From an uncultured Planktomarina sp. (lineage in GTDB: Bacteria > Pseudomonadota > Alphaproteobacteria > Rhodobacterales > Rhodobacteraceae), in contig CAJJBP010000021.1 in assembly GCA_905182425.1 (NCBI GenBank), positions 1 through 64,000 of the forward strand: a DNA stretch of 64,000 nucleotides, in the 5' to 3' direction. Shown here piece by piece: positions 57,429 to 64,000 of the stretch (positions are counted from its first letter, which is position 1; each line of letters starts with the position of its first letter). The translations under genes were made by a program, and so were the position numbers. The notes beneath the pieces are model-generated. The model saw only the letters and a program-made list of their open reading frames with translations, was not told where the DNA came from and ran no database searches.

Positions 57429-57704
57429 CTTTTTCTCCCGTTATAGCCTACAAGTGGCCATAGTATACGATCGCGTTTAGACCTATCCCATCCGTTTAAG
57501 CAGAGCGAATCCGACATTCCCTCTCGCGTGTGCGTCAGTTTGATTTTTGTAAATTGCCGATTGGAAACAAATGCTGCAACTTCGCTTAATAGTAAACAAT
57601 TCCCCTAAAACTAACATTAAGTATATGCGTGTTAGGGGTTCTAGTGCTAATGGTGAGTAAGCCCGTTTTCCAATTAATTCGACAAGCGTGTTAAAACTGG
57701 GTGT
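57429..57704. other. Gap between fhs and the MOSC gene
   Basis: 276 bp. It should hold the fhs promoter. A 7 bp inverted repeat CCCCTAA ... TTAGGGG at 57602-57638 could form a long-loop hairpin downstream of the MOSC gene. No ORF. Confidence 0.4.
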
Positions 57705-58307
57705 TTACAAAAGCTGACCTTCCTCATCAGCTTGCCATGCGCGTTGATCAGGAACATGCAGACGAACGCTATAACCAAGCTTAATTAGACCAGGTCGTTC
57801 AACCCACGCAGTCACTCCACGCTTCCCTTTTGCATGCATTTTAAAACGTTTACCCTGCCCAGGCAGATCGCGTTCAATCGTCATGCCTATTTGGTGACAG
57901 GGGCGATTTTGCATATCCACTATTAAGGTGGTTCCGTTCTCAAACTGTAGACGGGACCCCGGCGGCAAATGGGAGAAATCAGGAAAGCCTGAAATTACTA
58001 AATTAGCACCAAGCCAAGATGGGTTGAAATTTTCAAGGCCCATACTTTCCGAGATTTGGTTAACCTCTTCTTGGCCTACAAGGCTCATCTGACGCACGTT
58101 TGCAATCTGAGTGCCCAGCTTGTGCTGTTGTAGAACGCGGCTATCAGAGGCTCTTTGGCGCCCACTATGCGCAGCACCAGGAACACCATCCCAATTCAGA
58201 AATAGCTCATCACGCTTTTCAGTTTCAACTTCAACCCTATCACGATGGACTACAGCGCCAATCCAAGAAATTTGACCATAAAAATCTGTTTTTATCAGTG
58301 CGGGCAT
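57705..58307 (-). CDS. MOSC-domain protein
   Basis: A 200-residue protein with MOSC-like segments: HSGRQRASDSRVLQQHKLG, NVRQMSLVGQEEVNQI, NFNPSWLGANLVISGFPDFSHLPPGSRLQF and NRPCHQIG with a conserved cysteine. MOSC domains bind molybdenum cofactor or sulfur carriers; this short standalone form has unknown substrate. ATG 58307 (MPALIKTDF) is chosen because the longer frame to 58337 would run into the ftsH terminator. It lies 58 nt downstream of ftsH. Confidence 0.85.
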   Translation of the reverse strand: MPALIKTDFYGQISWIGAVVHRDRVEVETEKRDELFLNWDGVPGAAHSGRQRASDSRVLQQHKLGTQIANVRQMSLVGQEEVNQISESMGLENFNPSWLGANLVISGFPDFSHLPPGSRLQFENGTTLIVDMQNRPCHQIGMTIERDLPGQGKRFKMHAKGKRGVTAWVERPGLIKLGYSVRLHVPDQRAWQADEEGQLL

Positions 58308-58321
58308 AAAAATGTCCTTAC

Positions 58322-58354
58322 GTAAAAGAAACCCCACCCAAAATTTAGGTGGGG
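58322..58354 (-). terminator. Intrinsic terminator after ftsH
   Basis: On the minus strand CCCCACC, an A/T-rich 9 nt loop, GGTGGGG, then TTTCTTTTAC. A 7 bp GC-rich stem with a T-rich tail, 11 nt after the ftsH stop. Confidence 0.88.
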
Positions 58355-58364
58355 CAGCTAACTT

Positions 58365-60275
58365 TTAAGTAGTTGGATTCGGCTCTAAGCCACCGTCATT
58401 TACTTTGGGCTTAGTTTTTGGAATTGCCGTTACCGAGGGCGTACCCCCAGTTGATGGGCTATCATCTGCATCTTCGTCGCGGTTTAGCACTTCGCCCTCC
58501 ATGACCTTCTTAATTTCAGCACCTGTGAGGGTTTCATATTCTAAAAGGCCCTGGGCCAAGTTTTCAAAGCGCTCCTGATTTTCAATTATGACCTTAGTGG
58601 CCAGATCATAGCCATCTTGAACAAACGTTCTAACTTCCTGTTCAATCAATTCCTTGGTTCCAGCCGAAGTCGATAAACCAGATGTCCTTCCAGAATATCC
58701 TTCAGCCGCTTCCGAGTAATCAATATTACCGACCTTATCTGACATGCCCCAACGCATAACCATTGCACGCGCCAGGCTGGAGGCCTGCTGAATATCACCC
58801 GAGGGGCCATTGGAAACCTGATCTTCACCATATTTGAATATCTCAGCAGCTTTACCTGCCATTGTCATGGCTATTTCATCATGACATTCATCCCGGTAGA
58901 AGTTCAAGCGATCCATCTCCGGCAGGCTCATTACCATACCACCGGCGCCACCGCGGGCAATAATTGTAGCTTTGTATACAGGCTGACACTTCGGCAGCAA
59001 AACACCAACTAAAGCATGCCCTGCTTCATGATAAGCCGTTTTTTCAAGCTGAACCTTTGTTCGAACCATTGATCTACGTTCAGCACCCATTAATATTTTA
59101 TCTTTTGCCTTCTCAAAATCCTCCATTGAGACCAAGCGTCGTCCGATGCGAGCGGCTGAAAGCGCAGACTCATTTACCAGATTGGCCAAGTCAGCGCCAG
59201 TAAAGCCCGGTGTTCCACGAGCAATAATACGTAAATCAACATCAGGGCCGGTTGGGCATTTTCGTGCATGGACGCCCAAGATTTTTTCACGACCCCGCAA
59301 GTCGGGGCTCGGCACAGTCACTTGTCTGTCAAAACGACCTGGGCGCAATAACGCAGGATCCAAAACGTCCTTCCGGTTTGTTGCAGCTACAATAATAATA
59401 CCTTCGTTTGCTTCGAAACCGTCCATCTCGACCAAAAGCTGGTTCAATGTCTGCTCACGCTCATCATTACCGCCACCATGACCTGCACCACGAGCACGGC
59501 CAACAGCGTCAATCTCATCTATAAACAGGATACATGGCGAGTTTTTCTTTGCTTGTTCAAACATGTCTCGCACCCGGCTGGCACCAACACCAACAAACAT
59601 CTCAACAAAATCAGAACCTGAAATTGAGAAAAATGGGACACCTGCTTCACCAGCAATAGCCCGCGCTAGGAGCGTTTTCCCAGTGCCGGGGGCGCCTTCC
59701 AGAAGAGCTCCTTTTGGAATTTTACCACCAAGGCGACTGAACTTTTCTGGATTACGAAGAAAATCTACTATCTCTTCCAGTTCTTCCTTGGCCTCATCAA
59801 TACCCGCGACATCATCAAACGTAACGTTGCCTTGCTTTTCTGTAAGTAACTTCGCGCGACTTTTGCCAAAACCCATAGCGCCACCTTTGCCGCCACCTTG
59901 CATGCGGTTCATAAAGTAAATCCAGACCCCTACTAGCAAAAGGATTGGTAATAAAGACAGTATCATTGATTGAAAAATCGACGTCTCTTGAGATTTTGCA
60001 ACAACATTCACACCCTTTGAAACAAGCAATTCGCTTACTCGCGCATCACCTGGCACTATCGTCACTAACTCAACATTATTAGGACCCTTATATCTCACGG
60101 TTTCACCATCTAAAGTTGCGCTGCTGACCTGCCCATTTTGGACTGCCAGAACGAATTCAGAGTATGTCGTAGCACGACTGGAACTGCTGACAGCATCGCC
60201 CGAGAACAGACGAAACAGCATTAAAACGAGAATGAACAAAACTGCCCAGAAGGCTAGGTTGCGTAGATTACCCAA
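58365..60275 (-). CDS. ftsH: ATP-dependent zinc metalloprotease FtsH
   Basis: A 636-residue membrane protease that removes damaged membrane proteins and short-lived regulators such as LpxC. Two N-terminal TM helices (residues 5-22 and about 104-122) flank a small periplasmic domain. The AAA domain has Walker [20 protein letters not shown], Walker [14 protein letters not shown] and the [18 protein letters not shown]; the protease domain has the zinc motif HEAGH in the conserved [12 protein letters not shown]. Complete, ending in a variable tail. It is the last gene of the tolB-pal-cpoB-tilS-ftsH cluster. Confidence 0.97.
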   Translation of the reverse strand: MGNLRNLAFWAVLFILVLMLFRLFSGDAVSSSSRATTYSEFVLAVQNGQVSSATLDGETVRYKGPNNVELVTIVPGDARVSELLVSKGVNVVAKSQETSIFQSMILSLLPILLLVGVWIYFMNRMQGGGKGGAMGFGKSRAKLLTEKQGNVTFDDVAGIDEAKEELEEIVDFLRNPEKFSRLGGKIPKGALLEGAPGTGKTLLARAIAGEAGVPFFSISGSDFVEMFVGVGASRVRDMFEQAKKNSPCILFIDEIDAVGRARGAGHGGGNDEREQTLNQLLVEMDGFEANEGIIIVAATNRKDVLDPALLRPGRFDRQVTVPSPDLRGREKILGVHARKCPTGPDVDLRIIARGTPGFTGADLANLVNESALSAARIGRRLVSMEDFEKAKDKILMGAERRSMVRTKVQLEKTAYHEAGHALVGVLLPKCQPVYKATIIARGGAGGMVMSLPEMDRLNFYRDECHDEIAMTMAGKAAEIFKYGEDQVSNGPSGDIQQASSLARAMVMRWGMSDKVGNIDYSEAAEGYSGRTSGLSTSAGTKELIEQEVRTFVQDGYDLATKVIIENQERFENLAQGLLEYETLTGAEIKKVMEGEVLNRDEDADDSPSTGGTPSVTAIPKTKPKVNDGGLEPNPTT

Positions 60276-60439
60276 GGGAGACTCCTATTAAAATAGAAAT
60301 GTATCGACACATTATTATGCCGAAGTTACGTATAAGATAGGCACCACATCATTAAGTTCAACGTGCTACTATCATTTCAACGCCAACGGAACCACCTTAA
60401 CTGCGTCTTTTTGGCCAAAATTTGCCATCGGTGCAGAAA

Positions 60440-61585
60440 TTAGTATGTCAAATTTCCATAAAGACGGGCTCGAAAGCATAGATGCACGTGGTCGTCCAGT
60501 TTCTCTCCAATCGGAACAGAGAGCCAGTCCAGCGCGCCCAAGAGGTCGTATAAATGGTTTTTATCAAAATCTGGAGCAGAAAAACGATAATCCCAAATCT
60601 CTGGACAACATACTTCCAGTTTAGAAACTGGAGCAAACTCTCGGCTGATCCGAAGATAATTTTTAGCTTGCGGTATTAGAATACAACCATGTAGCGTGCT
60701 AGCTTTTTCTTCAACCATCGAACGTAAAAGCGCCAAATTCCTTGGCTTATAAACATTACCGCTTACCCAACCCAATGCCCGCACAAGCATACGCTCGGAA
60801 TATTCGGACGGTAGATCTAACAAAGCTTTACGGTCAAATATTACATCACAAAAATCTACTTCTGCAATAGTTGGCCACAGCGAGACCAACGCAGCGTCCA
60901 AAGCCTCTCGCACCTTCGACATGCGTTTGGCGGTTTTAGCGAGTCTCTTAGTGGTAAGACCCAAAGAATCTAAAATTGGTTGAGCTTGCCGCATTTGAAC
61001 CCGCGTAAAATTAGTATCGTTATTACTGGGGTCTTCACACCATTCTTGTGATTGATCTACCAAATATGCCCTTAAATCCTCACGAGTAAAGTTCATCAAA
61101 GGTCGCGCCCAATTGATCTCCCCAACGCTCCACCTTGCAGACATAGATGATAGGCCATCTGCACCAGAACCCCGCGCGAGCCGCATCAAAAACGTTTCCG
61201 CTACATCCGTTTGGCTGTGTCCAAGGCATACAATATCACATTCCCGACCCCAACCTGCAAGTAACTGGTAGCGCACCGTTCTTGCGCGCGCCTGTAAATT
61301 TGGACCATCATCGAGATCTTTTGCAGTCAATGTAGTATGGTCAACTTGCAAAGAACGACAAAGCGTCTCAACCCATTTCGCCTCTTTTATTGAACCGGAG
61401 CGTAGTCCATGATCAACAGTTGCGGCCTTAATTTGGGCTCTGGGGCGAGACTGCCGAATGGCCAACAAAAGAGCGGTTGAATCAGAACCACCCGAGATAG
61501 CGACACCGATGGTCGCATTTTCTGGTAAAAATTCTAGAAACCTTGCCACAGCCTCAGGAATATTTGAAACAAATGGCATGGTCAT
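60440..61585 (-). CDS. tilS: tRNA(Ile)-lysidine synthetase
   Basis: A protein of about 381 residues of the TilS family, which makes lysidine at the wobble base of the AUA-reading tRNA(Ile). The PP-loop motif SGGSDS is at residues 31-36, followed by VDHGLRSGS, ARTVRYQLL and GHSQTDVAETFLMRLARGSGADGL. The start ATG 61585 overlaps the cpoB stop (ATGA); an ATG two codons later (61579) is equally possible, and the frame's TTG at 61591 is less likely. Essential in nearly all bacteria. Confidence 0.93.
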   Translation of the reverse strand: MTMPFVSNIPEAVARFLEFLPENATIGVAISGGSDSTALLLAIRQSRPRAQIKAATVDHGLRSGSIKEAKWVETLCRSLQVDHTTLTAKDLDDGPNLQARARTVRYQLLAGWGRECDIVCLGHSQTDVAETFLMRLARGSGADGLSSMSARWSVGEINWARPLMNFTREDLRAYLVDQSQEWCEDPSNNDTNFTRVQMRQAQPILDSLGLTTKRLAKTAKRMSKVREALDAALVSLWPTIAEVDFCDVIFDRKALLDLPSEYSERMLVRALGWVSGNVYKPRNLALLRSMVEEKASTLHGCILIPQAKNYLRISREFAPVSKLEVCCPEIWDYRFSAPDFDKNHLYDLLGALDWLSVPIGEKLDDHVHLCFRARLYGNLTY

Positions 61586-62370
61586 GAACAAGCCAACTCA
61601 ACCTTCGCCTGCTGCGTATTCACTTTTATTTCAGGCGCAACGAAGCGGCGTTGAATCTCATTCAAAGTCAAGCAACCTTCTTCCGTTTTACCCATGCGCT
61701 TAAACGCCATCGCAAGGTTCAATAATGCTTTAGGCGCGAACTCAGAGTCTTCATTCCGTGAATAAGCTTCAAGGAATGATCGTGCCGCCAACCTAAATTT
61801 ACGCTGATCCATATACCCATTGCCCAGCATGAAATACGCCTTTTGAGTAAGTGGGCCAATAGGGAAAGACATAATAAAAGACTCGAACATCAACACCGCG
61901 CTACCGCTGTCACCAGATGCTAACATGCGCTCAGCTGAATCAAATTCCGATTGCTCAGTAATAGTCAAAATATCTTGCGGTACGCGTAAGACCAAATTCG
62001 CATTTGTAGAGAGCTCTAACGGAAGTGTCGCTCCCAATTCAGATAATTTACAATCAGTTTCCAGTGCACAGAGCCTTTTCTCCAAATCGCCAATACGCCT
62101 CGTCGCATCGATAACGAACGCAGAAATCTGAAACGAGAACCGCTCCGTCTTGTTGGTCAAGCTACGCAAATCATTTTCAATAGCCGATGTTCGATCCAAA
62201 ATAGATGTATCATTGAGAAAACCAGCGCCCTGCGTTGTATTTAACTCTAGCTGCAACCTCTTTGTCTCAACAAGAAGGCTCGCAAGATCTTGACGCACAT
62301 CTGCCAAAGTATCTGCAGATACGGGGACACAAAGCCCGATAGACAAGAGTAAAGCGAGCACCCCTCGCAT
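61582..62370 (-). CDS. cpoB: Cell division coordinator CpoB (tol-pal system protein YbgF)
   Basis: A 262-residue periplasmic protein: signal peptide (residues 1-19, cleaved near VSA), an N-terminal coiled coil (QDLASLLVETKRLQLEL ... DRTSAIENDLRSL) and C-terminal TPR repeats (QKAYFMLGNGYMDQRKFRLAARSFLEAY, APKALLNLAMAFKRMGKTEEGC). CpoB links the Tol-Pal machine to peptidoglycan synthesis during division. Its ATG overlaps the last base of pal's stop and its own stop overlaps tilS. Confidence 0.93.
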   Translation of the reverse strand: MRGVLALLLSIGLCVPVSADTLADVRQDLASLLVETKRLQLELNTTQGAGFLNDTSILDRTSAIENDLRSLTNKTERFSFQISAFVIDATRRIGDLEKRLCALETDCKLSELGATLPLELSTNANLVLRVPQDILTITEQSEFDSAERMLASGDSGSAVLMFESFIMSFPIGPLTQKAYFMLGNGYMDQRKFRLAARSFLEAYSRNEDSEFAPKALLNLAMAFKRMGKTEEGCLTLNEIQRRFVAPEIKVNTQQAKVELACS

Positions 62371-62879
62371 TACCTAGTGCCAGCATTCAAAATTGAAACC
62401 ACGCGTCGGTTTTTTGAATAACAACGCTCTGAGCTACAAATCTCAGCTGGACGCTCTTTGCCAAAGCTAAGCGTTTTAAGCCGCAAAAGAGACACGCCTT
62501 TTGCAACAAGGTATTCTTGGACCGAACGCGCGCGTCGGAACCCAAGTGCAAGATTATATTCTCGGGTGCCCTGCTCATCTGCGTGCCCTTCGATAACGGC
62601 AAGATACGTTGGGTTTTCTTTCAGCCATTGCGCTTGAATATCGAGTGCAGCTTTAGAATCCTTATTTAACGTGAATTCATCCACGTTAAAGTAGACACGG
62701 TCTCCAACAGATTTTTGAAAAAATGCTATGGATGTAGGATCGCTTTCGGCGCCAATTGCCGCGTCAAAGCCAGCTTGTCCAAAATCATCTGTCCAGCCAT
62801 TGGCTCCCAAATTTTTACCCGGCGTTGAACAAGCCGCAGCTGCTAAAAATGGAATAAGTATAAAATACGATAATCGCAC
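62370..62879 (-). CDS. pal: Peptidoglycan-associated lipoprotein Pal
   Basis: A 169-residue OmpA-like lipoprotein. The lipobox LAAAAC gives acylation at C17. The OmpA-like domain holds the peptidoglycan-binding motif NPTYLAVIEGHADEQGTREYNLALGFRRARSVQEYL. Pal anchors the outer membrane to the cell wall and works with TolB, whose gene lies 41 nt upstream, and CpoB downstream. Confidence 0.96.
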   Translation of the reverse strand: MRLSYFILIPFLAAAACSTPGKNLGANGWTDDFGQAGFDAAIGAESDPTSIAFFQKSVGDRVYFNVDEFTLNKDSKAALDIQAQWLKENPTYLAVIEGHADEQGTREYNLALGFRRARSVQEYLVAKGVSLLRLKTLSFGKERPAEICSSERCYSKNRRVVSILNAGTR

Positions 62880-62920
62880 AAGGGTCTCCTTTCACAGAAA
62901 CAGGTTTATAACAGCTCAGC

Positions 62921-64000
62921 TTAACGCTGGAGCGGACCCCACGAAGGGTCAGATGCAGGTGATCTAAGACGCAATGGCTTTAAATTTCGGCCAGTAATAT
63001 CAACTGAGTATAGGCTTGGGGCGCCTCTTGGACCTTGGGTTTGCCTCGAGAACATAATCACCCGTCCATTTGGTGACCAAGTCGGGGCTTCATCCAAAAA
63101 GGAGGCTGACAAGAGACGTTCCTTTGAGCCATCAACAGCCATAACCCCAATTCCAAAACGACCTTTGGTCTGCTTAGTAAATGAAATCAAATCACCGCGC
63201 GGGCTCCAGACTGGAGCTCCATATCGGCCATCTTTAAAAGAAATTCGCTTAGGCTCACCACCTGCTACCGGCATTACATACAACTGCTGCGTACCACTTC
63301 GGTCACTTTCAAAAACAATTTGACGTCCATCTGGGCTAAAACTAGGTGCCGTCTCAATAGATGGACTGGATGTCAAACGCGCAGATCTCGCATTCGCTAT
63401 ATCCATCAAATATATATCTATATTCCCACCTTTTTCCATAGAATACAAAACTCGATCTCCACGGGGGGAAAACCGAGGGGAAAAGCTCATGCCGCCGCCT
63501 GGTGTCGGCAAGCGCTTACTAAGCATTGTCTCAACATTTAGCACATAAATTTGCGGAAAACCTGTCTCCCAACTTGTGTACAAAATTTGCTTTCCGTCGG
63601 ATGAAAACCGTGGAGCAAGTACCGTATTTTCATTTCCAGTTAAAAATTGGATATTTTCACCATCATAATCCATTACTGCCAGACGTTTAAGACGATTATC
63701 TTTTGGTCCACTCTCCGAAATAAAAGCAATTCTACTTTCAAAATATGGGCCCTCACCTGTAATTCTGGAATAAACTTGGTCAGCCATTTTATGCGCCATA
63801 CGGCGCACTGAATTAACATCCCCCGCTAATTGCATACCTTTGCCAAGCTGGCTCCCGGAGAAAACATCAAAAATACGAAACTTAATAATGACTTGATCGT
63901 TGGGGGCTTTATTCACCGCAGCAGTCACCAAAGCACGAGCCTTTATCGCACGCCAATCGGGGTAACGCACTGGGTCAGCAAAAGAGCTACGGCGCGCTAT
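62921..64000 (-). CDS. tolB: Tol-Pal system protein TolB (5' end outside window)
   Basis: Partial: the frame stays open to the right edge (360 codons seen). The visible part includes the end of the N-terminal domain ([20 protein letters not shown]) and a WD40-like beta-propeller built of repeats such as [76 protein letters not shown] and [16 protein letters not shown]. TolB is periplasmic and contacts Pal. The real start and signal peptide are beyond 64000. Confidence 0.96.
   Translation of the reverse strand: MARRSSFADPVRYPDWRAIKARALVTAAVNKAPNDQVIIKFRIFDVFSGSQLGKGMQLAGDVNSVRRMAHKMADQVYSRITGEGPYFESRIAFISESGPKDNRLKRLAVMDYDGENIQFLTGNENTVLAPRFSSDGKQILYTSWETGFPQIYVLNVETMLSKRLPTPGGGMSFSPRFSPRGDRVLYSMEKGGNIDIYLMDIANARSARLTSSPSIETAPSFSPDGRQIVFESDRSGTQQLYVMPVAGGEPKRISFKDGRYGAPVWSPRGDLISFTKQTKGRFGIGVMAVDGSKERLLSASFLDEAPTWSPNGRVIMFSRQTQGPRGAPSLYSVDITGRNLKPLRLRSPASDPSWGPLQR

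Noticed and set aside
57602..57638. CCCCTAA...TTAGGGG as a terminator of the MOSC gene
   Set aside because: The loop is 23 nt and no T-run follows on the minus strand; kept only as a remark on the gap.

Overview
The window looks like chromosomal DNA of a marine alphaproteobacterium of the Roseobacter group (Rhodobacterales), probably a pelagic lineage with fairly low GC. This is inferred from three things: the gene order ctaC-ctaB-coxF-ctaG-ctaE-SURF1-thrC-M16 peptidase next to tldD; the tolB-pal-cpoB-tilS-ftsH order; and a large methylated-amine island of the type known from Ruegeria and relatives. No tRNA, rRNA, CRISPR array, phage or IS element was recognised.

Layout. Positions 1-1.5 kb hold the end of a peptide-type ABC importer (two permeases). 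Positions 1.5-6.9 kb are a decayed patch: a 5'-truncated, frameshifted LuxR-type regulator, a cryptochrome/photolyase with about five frameshifts, and a SulP anion transporter with three. Positions 7-8.5 kb carry purine/methylthioadenosine salvage (mtnP, apt). Positions 8.5-15.9 kb, minus strand, carry cytochrome c oxidase subunits II and III with assembly and heme O genes, then threonine synthase, an M16 peptidase and a RimJ/RimL-type acetyltransferase. tldD and topA follow on the plus strand. Positions 20.5-24.5 kb carry urate and ureide breakdown: urate oxidase PuuD, HIU hydrolase, a PuuE-UraD fusion that is frameshifted, and a ureidoglycine aminohydrolase-like bicupin.

Positions 24.5-57.4 kb form a methylated-amine island. 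TmoXWV imports TMAO, Tmm oxidises TMA to TMAO, Tdm demethylates TMAO to dimethylamine, DmmDABC turns dimethylamine into methylamine, GmaS and MgsABC convert methylamine to N-methylglutamate, and MgdABCD (a sarcosine-oxidase-like heterotetramer) oxidises it. FolD and Fhs take the released C1 units through tetrahydrofolate to formate. Two regulators (a GlxA-type AraC protein and an XRE-cupin protein) sit inside the island. Two small membrane proteins of unknown function and an EamA transporter are embedded among these genes. Two of the island's central genes, tmoW and mgdC, are each broken by one apparent +1 base.

Positions 50-54.7 kb also contain a thioesterase and two members of the ligase-associated DNA-repair module (PdeM and a DEXH helicase). 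Positions 57.7-64 kb end with a MOSC protein, ftsH, tilS, cpoB, pal and the 3' part of tolB.

The pathway itself is established biology. The most informative features here are its near completeness in one block, the distribution of frameshifts (dense decay at 1.5-6.9 kb, isolated single-base insertions elsewhere), and the unexplained small membrane proteins and inverted repeats between the amine operons.
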